A stretch of DNA of 64,000 nucleotides from Burkholderia gladioli (GCF_000959725.1 NZ_CP009323.1:3534001-3598000); one strand, 5' to 3'. Counted from the stretch's first letter, positions 1-9,517 are shown. The notes: generated by a model from the sequence alone, not told the origin. A program made the numbers and translations.

Positions 1-1
1 G

Positions 2-955
2 AGGGCCAAGGTGGAGCGGGCGATCGTCCAGCTCAACTACGTCCCGTCGGCCGTGGCGCGATCCCTGAAGGCGCGCTCGACGGCCACCATCGGCCTGGTG
101 GTGCCCAACAGCACCAACCCGTATTTCGCCGAACTGGCGCGCGGCATCGAGGACCAATGCGCGGCGCGCGGTTATTGCGTGTTCTTCTGCAATTCCGACG
201 ACGATCCCATCAAGCAGCGAAACTATCTGCGCGTGCTGCAGGAAAAGCGCATCGACGGGCTGATCATCGCCTCGGCCGGCGAGGACACGGTGCTGGCACA
301 GACCCTGGCCGATTCGCGCGAGCCGCTGGTGATCGTCGACCGCAATATCGAGGGGCTGTCCGCCGACCTGGTGCAGATCGACCACGAACGCGGCGCCTAC
401 CTGGCCACGCGCCACCTGATCGAGCTCGGCCATTCGCGGATCGGCTGCATCACGGGCCCGGTCGACACGGCGGTGAGCGCGATGCGCGTGCACGGCTTCA
501 TCCGCGCGATGGCCGAACGCGGCATCGACATCATCCCGGGCGCGATCGCCGAAAGCGACTTCTCCTGCCTGGGCGGCTATCGCGCGGCGGCCGAGCTGAT
601 CGACGCGCTGCATCCCAGCGCGATCTTCGCCGGCAACGACCTGATGGGGATCGGCGCGCTGCGCGCGGCCGCCGAGCGCGGGCTGCGCGTGCCGACCGAC
701 TGCTCGATCATCGGCTTCGACGACATCGAGATGTCGAGCTACACCTATCCGGCACTCTCCACGGTCGGCCAGTCGGTGCGTGCGCTCGGCGAGATCGCCG
801 CGCAGACCCTGATCGAGCGGATCTCGGCGGGCGCCTCGGCGCCGGCCAAGCGTCGCCGCGTGGTGTCGCCGCGCCTGGTGCTGCGCGAATCGACCGCGCC
901 CTATGGCGGCGCGTCCGGCGCCGTGCCAGCGGCGGCCGGCGGAGGGCAGGCATGA
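2..955 (+). CDS. LacI-family sugar-operon repressor, 5'-truncated by window edge
   Basis: The frame is open from base 2, so the true start lies upstream; about 317 codons are visible. The first residues are the end of the DNA-binding domain and the hinge (NYVPSAVARSLK, typical of LacI/PurR/RbsR proteins). The periplasmic-binding-protein-like effector domain follows, with the family motifs GLVVPNSTNPYFAEL near the start, GNDLMGIGALRAA and IGFDDIEMSSYTYPALSTV near the end. The stop overlaps the ATG of the ribokinase gene (ATGA), so the two are co-translated. This makes a ribose or other pentose repressor likely (RbsR-like), but the ligand is inferred from the neighbour only. Most of the helix-turn-helix lies outside the window. 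Confidence 0.9.
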   Translation, partial: RAKVERAIVQLNYVPSAVARSLKARSTATIGLVVPNSTNPYFAELARGIEDQCAARGYCVFFCNSDDDPIKQRNYLRVLQEKRIDGLIIASAGEDTVLAQTLADSREPLVIVDRNIEGLSADLVQIDHERGAYLATRHLIELGHSRIGCITGPVDTAVSAMRVHGFIRAMAERGIDIIPGAIAESDFSCLGGYRAAAELIDALHPSAIFAGNDLMGIGALRAAAERGLRVPTDCSIIGFDDIEMSSYTYPALSTVGQSVRALGEIAAQTLIERISAGASAPAKRRRVVSPRLVLRESTAPYGGASGAVPAAAGGGQA

Positions 956-1893
956 GCGGTACGCCGGTTTCGACCTCCGCGCGCGGAAACGTTGCCGTGG
1001 TCGGCAGCCTCAACATGGACCTGATCGTGCGCGCACCGCGCCTGCCCAAGCCGGGCGAGACGCTGAGCGGGCACGGTTACGCGCAGGCGGCGGGCGGCAA
1101 GGGCGGCAACCAGGCCGTGGCGGCCGCCAGGCTCGGCGCGCGCGTGACGATGCTCGGCTGCGTCGGCGACGACGCGAACGGCGCGGCCCTGCGCGGCGCG
1201 CTGGAGGCCGAGGGGATCGATTGCGCCGCGCTGGCGACCGCCCGCGAGGGCGTGGCCACCGGCGTGGCGCTGATCGTGGTGGACGACGCGAGCCAGAACG
1301 CGATCGTGATCGTGGCGGGCGGCAACGGCGAGGTGACGCCGGCCGGCATCGCCGGGCATGAGGCCATGATCGCGGCCGCCGACGTGCTGGTCTGCCAGCT
1401 CGAAACGCCGCTGCCGGCTGTGAAGGCCGCGCTCGAGGCGGGGCGCCGCCATGGCCGCGTGGTGGTGCTCAATCCAGCCCCCGTGCTCGGTCCCTTGCCG
1501 GACGGCTGGCTGCCGCTGGTCGACTGGCTGATCCCGAACGAGCTCGAGGCCGCCGCGCTGACGGGCATGACCATCGCGACGCCCGAGGATGCGCAGGCGG
1601 CGGCAGGGCAACTGCGGGAAGCCGGCGCGCGCAACGTGATCGTCACGCTCGGCGCGCAAGGCGCGTTCGCCGCGCTGGCGGACGGCACGGCGCGCCACTA
1701 TCCGGCCCCGAAGGTCGAGGCGGTCGACACCACGGCCGCCGGCGATACCTTCATCGGTGGCTTGTCGGCACGGCTGGCGTCGGGTGATGCGCCCGACGCG
1801 GCGATCCGTTTCGCCCAGCGGGCCGCCGCCCTGTCGGTGACGCGCGCGGGCGCCCAGCCCTCGATTCCGAGCTTCGCGGAAGTGCAGGGCTAG
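952..1893 (+). CDS. rbsK: Ribokinase (PfkB family)
   Basis: 313-residue PfkB-family carbohydrate kinase that phosphorylates D-ribose at O5 with ATP in the cytoplasm. The N-terminus has the ribokinase signature VVGSLNMDLIVRAPRLPKPGET. GGKGGN at residues 48-53 is the sugar-binding glycine motif, and TTAAGDTF near residues 260-267 carries the anion hole and catalytic base (Asp265). The length fits the family (about 305-315). The ATG lies in the ATGA overlap with the repressor, which supports this start. The genes for ribose uptake would be expected upstream of the window. A terminator follows at 1930. Confidence 0.95.
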   Translation: MSGTPVSTSARGNVAVVGSLNMDLIVRAPRLPKPGETLSGHGYAQAAGGKGGNQAVAAARLGARVTMLGCVGDDANGAALRGALEAEGIDCAALATAREGVATGVALIVVDDASQNAIVIVAGGNGEVTPAGIAGHEAMIAAADVLVCQLETPLPAVKAALEAGRRHGRVVVLNPAPVLGPLPDGWLPLVDWLIPNELEAAALTGMTIATPEDAQAAAGQLREAGARNVIVTLGAQGAFAALADGTARHYPAPKVEAVDTTAAGDTFIGGLSARLASGDAPDAAIRFAQRAAALSVTRAGAQPSIPSFAEVQG

Positions 1894-1929
1894 CGCCGCC
1901 CGCATCGCTCGGCACAATGCCTGTTCCCG

Positions 1930-1953
1930 AATCCGGCCTCGTGCCGGATTTTT
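1930..1953 (+). terminator. Rho-independent terminator after rbsK
   Basis: Perfect 8-bp stem AATCCGGC / GCCGGATT with a 5-nt loop (1938-1942), followed by TTT. It sits 37 bp after the ribokinase stop and closes the repressor-kinase transcript. Confidence 0.8.
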
Positions 1954-2200
1954 CATGGGCGCGACGATATTTATCGGGGCAGATCGCCGACACGCGTCCC
2001 GCGCCTTCACGGTCGCGCATGCCCGTTTTGGGTGCATCCCGTTACCGGCTCGATCCTCGTCACGAGCATGTCCAGCCTCGTTCGACAATCACGCGCGACA
2101 GCAGTGGATCGTTCAGCATGACGCGCCAATCATTCGGACGTCGGCGGAGGCAATCCGGAACCCCGGCCACGGCCACGGCCGATCAGTCCGCTTGCGGCGC

Positions 2201-2226
2201 GTGCCGTCGTGCATGGACGACGGCAC
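2201..2226. repeat. Perfect 10-bp inverted repeat, 6-nt loop
   Basis: GTGCCGTCGT at 2201-2210 and ACGACGGCAC at 2217-2226 around GCATGG. No U-tract follows, so it is not a classical terminator. It could be an operator or an RNA hairpin; function unknown. Confidence 0.7.
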
Positions 2227-2616
2227 AAGCTTTCGTGTGTCACCTTTGTTCACCTTCGTGCGCGAGTCGATGCGAACGCACGCCATGTTCCTGTCGAGGC
2301 GCATGCGTGAGCGAGTGAGCGAGAGGGAGCGGGCACATCGCATCGGAGATTTTCCTCATCTCGCGAAGGTGCTGCGTGATGCGCGGCGCAGCGTGACGAT
2401 GCCGTCATCTGCGCAGGGTCCGGCGCATCGATCGCGCGATCACGCAGCGACGGGCCGAATCGCAAAAAATTGTAACGAAAGCGATCGTTCTGTCGTCCGA
2501 AATGCCGGCTCGACCGTATAGGAAAACAGGGGGGAACGTGTCCGATGCAGGAGCGGATTCGTTGCAGCAGGAGAGGGCGCGTGTGCAACGTTGCGAAGAT
2601 CGGGAGGAACATTGTA

Positions 2617-2631
2617 TGGCAGTCAAAATGC
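2617..2631 (+). promoter_or_regulatory. Sigma-54-type (-24/-12) promoter candidate for prkA operon
   Basis: TGGCAGTCAAAATGC has GG and GC elements separated by exactly 10 nt, the invariant spacing of RpoN promoters, with matching TGGCA and TGC blocks. It lies about 160 bp before the prkA start. Known biology fits: the Escherichia coli yeaGH operon is RpoN/NtrC-dependent. The activator here is unknown. Confidence 0.5.
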
Positions 2632-2792
2632 CTCGTCCAAGCGGGGTTTTTCTGAGTGTCGAACAACAACGTTCCGACTGAAGTTTGTTCGTGAAAAAAA
2701 AAGCAATTGGGTTTAGGATGAAATTGAACGGTCCTGCTTCGGCGTGATCTCACGAAGGCAAGATCGTCTTCAGACACAGGCGAGGAGGTAGC

Positions 2793-4715
2793 ATGGATAT
2801 TTACAGCAGCTTCGCGAACCGCTTCGAGAAAACCCGGGAGGAGGAGTTCTCGCTCGAAGAGTATCTCGCGCTCTGCAAGAACGATCCATCGGCGTACGCC
2901 ACCGCGGGCGAACGCATGTTGGCAGCCATCGGGGAACCGGAGCAGGTCGATACGCGAAACGACCCGCGTCTGTCGCGGATCTTCGCGAACAAGGTCATCA
3001 AGGTCTATCCCGCGTTTCGCGAGTTCTACGGGATGGAGGAGGTGATCGAGCAGGTGGTGGCGTACTTCCGCCACTCAGCGCAAGGTCTCGAGGAGAAGAA
3101 GCAGATCCTCTACCTGCTCGGGCCGGTGGGCGGCGGCAAGTCGTCGATCGCCGAGCGCCTGAAGCAACTGATGGAACGCGTGCCGTTCTATTCGCTCAAG
3201 GGTTCGCCCGTCAACGAATCGCCGCTCGGGCTGTTCGACTACGACGAGGACGGCCCGATCCTGGAAGAGCAGTACGGCATTCCGCGTCGTTACCTCAAGA
3301 GCATCCTGAGCCCCTGGGCCGTCAAGCGCCTGCACGAGTACAACGGCGATATCCGCCAGTTCCGCGTGGTGCGCCGCTATCCCTCCATCCTCCGTCAGAT
3401 CGGCATCGCCAAGACCGAGCCGGGCGACGAGAACAACCAGGACATCTCCTCCCTGGTCGGCAAGGTCGACATCCGCAAGCTCGAACAGTTCGCGCAGGAC
3501 GATGCCGATGCCTACAGCTACTCGGGCGGCCTGTGCCTGGCCAACCAGGGCCTGCTCGAATTCGTCGAAATGTTCAAGGCACCGATCAAGGTGCTGCATC
3601 CGCTGCTGACCGCCACCCAGGAAGGTAACTTCAAGGGCACCGAGGGTTTCGGCGCGATCCCGTTCGACGGCGTGATCCTCGCCCACTCGAACGAGTCGGA
3701 GTGGAAGGCCTTCCGCAACAACAAGAACAACGAAGCCCTGCTGGACCGGATCTTCGTCGTCAAGGTGCCGTACTGCCTGCGTGTGTCGGAAGAGATCAAG
3801 ATCTACGAGAAGCTGATCCGCAACTCCTCGCTGGCCGAAGCCGTCTGCGCGCCCGGCACGCTGAAGATGATGGCGCAGTTCTCGGCGCTCACGCGGCTGC
3901 ACGAACCGGAAAACTCCAGCCTGTTCTCGAAGATGCAGGTGTATGACGGCGAGAACCTCAAGGACACCGATCCGAAGGCGAAGTCCTACCAGGAGTATCG
4001 CGACTACGGCGGCGTCGACGAAGGCATGAACGGCGTGTCCACGCGTTTCGCCTTCAAGATCCTCTCGCGCGTGTTCAACTTCGACACCTCGGAGGTAGCC
4101 GCCAATCCGGTGCACCTGATGTACGTGCTCGAACAGCAGATCGAGCGCGAGCAGTTCCCGCCGGAAACCGAGCAGAAATACCTGTCCTTCGTGAAGGACC
4201 TGCTGGCCTCGCGTTACGCGGAGTTCATCGGCAAGGAGATCCAGACGGCCTACCTCGAGTCGTATTCCGAGTATGGCCAGAACATCTTCGATCGCTACGT
4301 GACCTATGCCGACTTCTGGATCCAGGACCAGGAGTTCCGCGATCACGATACCGGCGAGAGCTTCGACCGCGCGGCCTTGAACGCCGAGCTCGAGAAGATC
4401 GAGAAACCGGCCGGCATCAGCAATCCGAAGGACTACCGCAACGAGATCGTGAACTTCGTGTTGCGGGCGCGCGCGGCCAACGGCGGCAAGAACCCGGCCT
4501 GGGTCAGCTACGAGAAGCTGCGCGTGGTGATCGAGAAGAAGATGTTCTCGAACACCGAGGAGTTGCTGCCGGTGATCTCCTTCAACGCCAAGGGATCGGC
4601 GGAGGAGCAGCGCAAGCACGAGGACTTCGTGAACCGGATGGTCGCCAAGGGCTACACGCCGAAGCAGGTACGGCTCCTGTGCGACTGGTATCTGCGCGTG
4701 CGCAAGTCCTCATGA
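2793..4715 (+). CDS. prkA: PrkA-type serine protein kinase / AAA+ protein (YeaG)
   Basis: 640 residues, the usual length for PrkA/YeaG. An N-terminal AAA+ module carries the Walker A loop GPVGGGKSS (Lys116), and a C-terminal PrkA domain follows. Family members are cytoplasmic Ser/Thr kinases or ATPases active in starvation and nitrogen-stress survival. The start has a strong ribosome-binding site (GAGGAGGT, 2783-2790). It is first in a three-gene operon with a yeaH-like VWA protein and a SpoVR homologue, a widely conserved trio induced together in stress. A sigma-54-like promoter lies upstream. The substrate cannot be read from sequence. Confidence 0.96.
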   Translation: MDIYSSFANRFEKTREEEFSLEEYLALCKNDPSAYATAGERMLAAIGEPEQVDTRNDPRLSRIFANKVIKVYPAFREFYGMEEVIEQVVAYFRHSAQGLEEKKQILYLLGPVGGGKSSIAERLKQLMERVPFYSLKGSPVNESPLGLFDYDEDGPILEEQYGIPRRYLKSILSPWAVKRLHEYNGDIRQFRVVRRYPSILRQIGIAKTEPGDENNQDISSLVGKVDIRKLEQFAQDDADAYSYSGGLCLANQGLLEFVEMFKAPIKVLHPLLTATQEGNFKGTEGFGAIPFDGVILAHSNESEWKAFRNNKNNEALLDRIFVVKVPYCLRVSEEIKIYEKLIRNSSLAEAVCAPGTLKMMAQFSALTRLHEPENSSLFSKMQVYDGENLKDTDPKAKSYQEYRDYGGVDEGMNGVSTRFAFKILSRVFNFDTSEVAANPVHLMYVLEQQIEREQFPPETEQKYLSFVKDLLASRYAEFIGKEIQTAYLESYSEYGQNIFDRYVTYADFWIQDQEFRDHDTGESFDRAALNAELEKIEKPAGISNPKDYRNEIVNFVLRARAANGGKNPAWVSYEKLRVVIEKKMFSNTEELLPVISFNAKGSAEEQRKHEDFVNRMVAKGYTPKQVRLLCDWYLRVRKSS

Positions 4716-4829
4716 CACGCACGATGCATCGCCCGCGCGCCGGCGGCGCGCGGGCACCCTGAGCGACGCGCCGCACGGCGGATCGTGCGGCACGTCCCGG
4801 CGTATCGACTTTCGAGCGGGAGACCGGGA

Positions 4830-6095
4830 GTGCTTCATCAAATCATCGACCGCAGGCTTGCCGGCAAGAACAAGAGCATTGCAAACCGCGAACGCTTTCT
4901 GCGTCGCGTCAAGAACTACATTCGCCGCGCGGTGTCCGACGCCGTGCGCGACCGTAGCATCAAGGACATCCAAAGCACCCAGAGCATCACCATTCCGCGC
5001 AAGGACATCGCGGAGCCGACCTTCCGTCACACGTCGGGCGGGCGGCGCGAATACGTGCATCCGGGCAATTCCGACTACATCCGCGGCGACAAGATCCCGC
5101 GCCCGCCCGGCGGTTCGGGCGGTGGCGGCAGCCAGGCCAGCAACGAGGGCGAAGGGCAGGACGATTTCGTCTTCGAGCTGAGCCGCGACGAGTTCATGCA
5201 GTATTTCTTCGACGATCTCGAACTGCCGCGGCTGGTCAAGACGCACCTGCTGACCGTGCCGAGCTGGAAGAGCGTGCGGGCCGGCTGGGCCGCGGAGGGC
5301 ACGCCGAACAACATCGACGTGGTGCGTTCGCTGCGAAGCGCGCTGGGCCGGCGCATCGCGCTCGGCTCGCCGCTCGTCAACGAGCTGCGTGTGCTGGAGG
5401 CGCAGCTCGAGGAGCTGAAGGCAGATACCGCAGATCGCCGCGTCGAGATCGCCGAACTCGAGGCGCAGATCCATCATTTGCGCGGACGGATCTGGCGTAT
5501 CCCCTTCATCGACCCGTTCGACCTGCGCTACGTGAATCGCGTGAAGCAGCCGCAACCCTCGAGCCAGGCCGTGATGTTCTGCCTGATGGACGTGTCGGGC
5601 TCGATGGACGAACAGCGCAAGGATCTCGCCAAGCGCTTCTTCATCCTGCTCTACCTGTTCCTGAAGCGGAACTACGAGCGCATCGAGGTGGTGTTCATCC
5701 GCCACCACACGCGCGCCGAGGAAGTCGACGAGGACACCTTCTTCCATTCGACCGAAAGCGGCGGCACGGTGGTGTCGAGCGCGCTGGAGCTGATGCGCAA
5801 GGTGATGGACGAGCGCTATTCGCCCAGCGAGTGGAACATCTACGGTGCGCAGGCCTCGGACGGTGACAACTGGACCGACGATTCGCCGAAGTGCCGCAAG
5901 ATCCTCGAGAACGACATCCTGACCAAGACCCGCTACTTCGCCTATATCCAGGTCACGCCCGAGGAGCAGAACCTCTGGCTCGAATATGCCCAGCTCGCGC
6001 TGTCGCAGCCGCATATGGCGATGAAGAAGGTCGAGTCCGCCGCGGACATCTACCCGGTGTTCCGCGAACTGTTCGAAAAGCATGTGGAAACGTAA
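4830..6095 (+). CDS. yeaH: YeaH family protein (DUF444, VWA-like)
   Basis: 421 residues from a GTG start at 4830. I chose this start because homologues begin with the IDRRLAGKNKS block, a GGGA ribosome-binding sequence precedes it, and the longer GTG at 4785 adds 15 unrelated residues. An early Gly-rich linker (GGSGGGGSQ) follows the basic N-terminus. A coiled-coil-like stretch (RVLEAQLEELKADTADRRVE) precedes a von Willebrand A-like domain with the MIDAS motif DVSGS near residue 254. Members partner with the PrkA kinase and are thought to be linked to a PrkA-SpoVR stress module; the biochemical role is not known. The gap to prkA is 114 bp and to spoVR 6 bp. Confidence 0.92.
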   Translation: MLHQIIDRRLAGKNKSIANRERFLRRVKNYIRRAVSDAVRDRSIKDIQSTQSITIPRKDIAEPTFRHTSGGRREYVHPGNSDYIRGDKIPRPPGGSGGGGSQASNEGEGQDDFVFELSRDEFMQYFFDDLELPRLVKTHLLTVPSWKSVRAGWAAEGTPNNIDVVRSLRSALGRRIALGSPLVNELRVLEAQLEELKADTADRRVEIAELEAQIHHLRGRIWRIPFIDPFDLRYVNRVKQPQPSSQAVMFCLMDVSGSMDEQRKDLAKRFFILLYLFLKRNYERIEVVFIRHHTRAEEVDEDTFFHSTESGGTVVSSALELMRKVMDERYSPSEWNIYGAQASDGDNWTDDSPKCRKILENDILTKTRYFAYIQVTPEEQNLWLEYAQLALSQPHMAMKKVESAADIYPVFRELFEKHVET

Positions 6096-6101
6096 CGCCG
6101 T

Positions 6102-7784
6102 ATGACGACACGCCATTTGCACAACGAAGCGCGCGGTTACCAGGCGCGCCACACGGGCGACGATGCGCCCGAACGCCGGCCCGAGGAATCGGACGAGGCG
6201 GCCGAGGCATCGTCGCCGCTCCCGGTAATGCCCGAATCCGGGCAGAAGGAAGGGCGCATGAACGTCGCCGAACGCAAGCCGCTGCCGTGCCCGTCGGACT
6301 GGACCTTCGAGCTGATCGAGGAGTACGACACGCACATCGCGCAGGTCGCCGAGCAATACGAGCTCGACGTCTATCCGATCCAGCTCGAGCTGATCAGCGC
6401 CGAGCAGATGATGGACGCCTACGCGTCCGTCGGGATGCCCGTCAACTACCGCCACTGGTCGTTCGGCAAGCACTTCCTGTCGACCGAGAAGAGCTACCGG
6501 CGCGGCCAGATGGGCCTGGCCTACGAGATCGTGATCAACTCCAACCCCTGCATCGCGTATCTGATGGAAGAAAATACGCTGACCATGCAGGCGCTGGTGA
6601 TCGCGCATGCCGCCTATGGCCACAACTCCTTCTTCAAGGGCAACTACCTGTTCCGGCTGTGGACCGATGCGCACGCCATCATCGACTACCTGGTCTACGC
6701 GAAGAACTACGTGGCCGAGTGCGAGGAGCGCTACGGGCTCGACCGGGTCGAGGAACTGCTCGACTCCTGCCACGCGCTGATGAACTACGGCGTCGATCGC
6801 TACAAGCGTCCGCAGAAGCCTTCGTTGTCCAAGGAGGCGGCGCTGCGGCGCGAGCGCGAGGCCTACCTGCAGTCGCAGGTCAACGAGCTGTGGCGCACCT
6901 TGCCGGGCCGCAAGCCCGAGTTGGCCGACGAGGAGGTGGAGGGCCGCTACCCGCCCGAGCCGCAGGAGAACCTGCTGTATTTCGCCGAGAAGAACGCGCC
7001 GCTGCTGGAGCCCTGGGAGCGCGAGGTGATCCGCATCGTGCGCAAGATCGGCCAGTATTTCTATCCGCAGCGGCAGACCCAGGTGATGAACGAGGGTTGG
7101 GCCACCTTCTGGCATTACACCCTGCTCAATACGCTCTACCAGCAGGGCAAGCTGGAGGACGGCTTCATGATGGAATTCCTTCACTCGCACAGCAACGTGA
7201 TCTACCAGCCGCCCGTCACCAAGCCCTACTACAGCGGCATCAACCCGTATGCGCTGGGCTTCTCGATGATGAGCGACATCCGGCGCATCTGCGAGAACCC
7301 CACTGACGAGGACCGCCGGTGGTTCCCCGAGCTGGCGGGCAGCCCCTGGCTGCCGGCGCTGCACTACGCGATGCGCAACTTCAAGGACGAGAGCTTCATC
7401 GCGCAGTACCTGTCGCCCCACCTGATCCGCGAGATGCGCCTGTTCTCGGTGCTCGACGACGACATGCGCGACTCGCTCGAGGTGTCGGCGATCCACGACG
7501 ACAGCGGCTACCAGTACGTGCGCCAGGCGCTGTCCCGGCAATACGACATCCACCATCGCGAGCCGAACATCCAGGTCTGGGCCGTCAACACGCGCGGCGA
7601 CCGCAGCCTCACGCTGCGCCATTTCATGACCGACAACCGGCACCTGTCGAACGACAGCGACGAGGTGCTCAAGCACATGGCGCGGCTCTGGCAGTTCGAC
7701 GTGTTCCTGGAAAGCGTCGACGAGTCGGGCACGGTGCGCAAGCGCTACGAGTGCCGCTACCGGCCGCCCGAGGTGCGCGTCTGA
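6102..7784 (+). CDS. SpoVR family protein (YcgB-like)
   Basis: 560 residues from the ATG 6 bp after yeaH. Residues from about 63 onward match the SpoVR/YcgB family throughout, with YEIVINSNPCIAYLMEEN, AHAAYGHNSFFKGNYLF and QVMNEGWATFWHYT. The His/Glu motifs look like a metal-site core, but no reaction is established for the family. A second ATG at 6258 has a much better ribosome-binding site (AAGGAAGGG) and would give 508 residues, the usual family length. The 52 residues before it are acidic and low complexity, yet show coding-like third positions. Third gene of the prkA stress operon. Confidence 0.94.
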   Translation: MTTRHLHNEARGYQARHTGDDAPERRPEESDEAAEASSPLPVMPESGQKEGRMNVAERKPLPCPSDWTFELIEEYDTHIAQVAEQYELDVYPIQLELISAEQMMDAYASVGMPVNYRHWSFGKHFLSTEKSYRRGQMGLAYEIVINSNPCIAYLMEENTLTMQALVIAHAAYGHNSFFKGNYLFRLWTDAHAIIDYLVYAKNYVAECEERYGLDRVEELLDSCHALMNYGVDRYKRPQKPSLSKEAALRREREAYLQSQVNELWRTLPGRKPELADEEVEGRYPPEPQENLLYFAEKNAPLLEPWEREVIRIVRKIGQYFYPQRQTQVMNEGWATFWHYTLLNTLYQQGKLEDGFMMEFLHSHSNVIYQPPVTKPYYSGINPYALGFSMMSDIRRICENPTDEDRRWFPELAGSPWLPALHYAMRNFKDESFIAQYLSPHLIREMRLFSVLDDDMRDSLEVSAIHDDSGYQYVRQALSRQYDIHHREPNIQVWAVNTRGDRSLTLRHFMTDNRHLSNDSDEVLKHMARLWQFDVFLESVDESGTVRKRYECRYRPPEVRV

Positions 7785-7804
7785 GTCGGCCGCCTCGACT
7801 CCCG

Positions 7805-7842
7805 CCAAGAAAAAGCCAGCCCGCGGGCTGGTTTTTTCTTGG
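7805..7842. terminator. Bidirectional terminator after spoVR
   Basis: Long palindrome: stem CCAGCCC (7816-7822) / GGGCTGG (7825-7831) extended by CCAAGAAAAAG on the left and TTTTTTCTTGG on the right. T-rich on the plus strand and A-rich upstream, so it can stop transcription both ways. Ends the prkA operon. Confidence 0.9.
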
Positions 7843-8062
7843 CCGGTCATTATTGATGGCGGCGACGCAATCCGGCCCTGGAGGGCAATCGTTCGCCATT
7901 TGTCGCCCGATCGTCAGGCGGGCGCGAACCTCGGGACAGTCCTGAAGGTGCCGAAGCTTTCATTTCGATAGAATGGCGCCGCGCGACGCCGCATCCTGCC
8001 CGCGGGCGCGGCAGGACGCGACCGTCATCGGCACCACAGGCTAATCGAGGAAACAAACCTAC

Positions 8063-9367
8063 ATGACCGACCTCACCGATCAGGCCAGCATGGCCCCCCA
8101 CGACACCCGGCGGCGCGTGCTCGCGATCGTCGGCGCCTCGTCGGGCAATCTCGTCGAGTGGTTCGACTTCTACGTCTATTCATTTTGTGCGCTGTATTTC
8201 GCGCATGCCTTCTTTCCCAGCGGCAATCCCACCACGCAGTTGCTGAACACCGCCGGCGTGTTCGCGGCCGGCTTCCTGATGCGCCCGATCGGCGGTTGGC
8301 TGTTCGGCCGGATCGCCGACCGGCGCGGCCGGCGCACCGCGATGATGATCTCGGTGCTGATGATGTGCGGCGGCTCGCTGGTGATCGCGGCGATGCCGAC
8401 CTACGACCAGATCGGCGCGCTGGCGCCGGTGATGCTGCTGATCGCGCGCTTGTTCCAGGGCCTCTCGGTGGGCGGCGAATACGGCACCAGCGCGACCTAC
8501 ATGAGCGAGGTGGCGTTGAAGGGGCGGCGCGGCTTCTTCGCCTCGTTCCAGTACGTGACGCTGATCGGCGGCCAGCTCTGCGCGCTGCTGGTGCTGGTGA
8601 TCCTGCAGCAGTTCCTGAGCACCGAGGAGCTGCGCGCCTGGGGCTGGCGGATCCCGTTCCTGGTCGGCGCGCTGGCCGCGCTGGTCTCGCTCTGGCTGCG
8701 CAAGTCGCTCGACGAGACCTCGACCACCGAGTCGCGCCGCGCGCGCGATGCCGGCACGATCCGCGGCGTGATGCAGCATCGCGGCGCGTTCTTCACCGTG
8801 GTCGGCTTCACGGCCGGCGGCTCGCTGATCTTCTACACCTTCACCACCTACATGCAGAAGTACCTGGTCAACACCAGCGGCATGCACGCGAAGACGGCCA
8901 GCAACGTGATGACGGCGGCGCTGCTGGTCTACATGCTGTTGCAGCCGCTGTTCGGCGCGCTGTCGGATCGCATCGGCCGGCGTACCTCGATGCTGTTCTT
9001 CGGCGGCCTGGCCGTGATCGGCACGGTGCCGCTGATGCATGCGATCGCCGGTACCACGAGCCCGGTGACGGCCTTCGTGCTGATCACGATCGCGCTGGCC
9101 ATCGTCAGCTTCTACACCTCGATCAGCGGCCTGATCAAGGCCGAGATGTTCCCGCCCGAGGTGCGCGCGATGGGCGTGGGCCTGTCCTACGCGGTGGCCA
9201 ACGCGCTGTTCGGCGGTACCGCTGAATACGTGGCGCTGTGGTTCAAGCAGGCCGGCAGCGAGTCGACCTTCTACTGGTACGTGACCGCGCTCTGCGCGAT
9301 TTCCTTCATCGTCTCGTTCCGGATGCGTGAACCGGCCAAGGAAGGCTACCTGCGTCACGAACCCTGA
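8063..9367 (+). CDS. kgtP: Alpha-ketoglutarate permease (MFS, MHS family)
   Basis: 434-residue inner-membrane major facilitator of the metabolite:H+ symporter family. It is very close to Escherichia coli KgtP in sequence signature and length (432): [20 protein letters not shown] at the N-terminus, the loop 2-3 motif [28 protein letters not shown] and the late [20 protein letters not shown]. It imports 2-oxoglutarate with protons. The ATG has GAGGA 14 bp upstream. It is a single-gene unit between two terminators. A related dicarboxylate or shikimate permease is possible, but the KgtP signatures are strong. Confidence 0.93.
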   Translation: MTDLTDQASMAPHDTRRRVLAIVGASSGNLVEWFDFYVYSFCALYFAHAFFPSGNPTTQLLNTAGVFAAGFLMRPIGGWLFGRIADRRGRRTAMMISVLMMCGGSLVIAAMPTYDQIGALAPVMLLIARLFQGLSVGGEYGTSATYMSEVALKGRRGFFASFQYVTLIGGQLCALLVLVILQQFLSTEELRAWGWRIPFLVGALAALVSLWLRKSLDETSTTESRRARDAGTIRGVMQHRGAFFTVVGFTAGGSLIFYTFTTYMQKYLVNTSGMHAKTASNVMTAALLVYMLLQPLFGALSDRIGRRTSMLFFGGLAVIGTVPLMHAIAGTTSPVTAFVLITIALAIVSFYTSISGLIKAEMFPPEVRAMGVGLSYAVANALFGGTAEYVALWFKQAGSESTFYWYVTALCAISFIVSFRMREPAKEGYLRHEP

Positions 9368-9517
9368 GCCCGGGCGGCATCGGCGACGCGCCGGCGGCAC
9401 CATGTGCTTAGCGGCCGGCGCGCGATAAGGATATCGAAAATGCTTGGTTGTCCACGCCAGGCGGGCCGCTTACTCTGAGCCCGTAGTTCGTGTGACACCT
9501 CCTTGACTGGGATTGAT

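Larger units (their letters stand above)
1954..2792. other. 839-bp leader/intergenic region before prkA
   Basis: No convincing gene is seen; the open frames here lack coding-like third-position bias and any recognisable product. GC falls toward prkA (A-rich around 2690-2705). It contains a 10-bp inverted repeat at 2201-2226, a GCAACGTTGC palindrome at 2585-2594, a sigma-54-like promoter at 2617-2631 and an inverted repeat CGAACAA/TTGTTCG (2660-2666 and 2685-2691). The length suits an enhancer-dependent promoter with remote activator sites. Confidence 0.6.

Noticed and set aside
157..951. Long open frame running through the LacI gene into ribokinase
   Set aside because: Only the part from 952 is ribokinase. 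The earlier part is an Arg-rich shadow of the repressor frame in high-GC DNA.
1955..2521. 188-codon open frame in the leader of prkA
   Set aside because: No family-like sequence, no ribosome-binding site and no third-position bias; it probably arises from GC-rich DNA.
4710..7850. 1046-codon minus-strand frame opposite yeaH and spoVR
   Set aside because: Antisense shadow of two clearly coded genes. Its composition (His, Val, Arg, Leu-rich) is typical of antisense frames.
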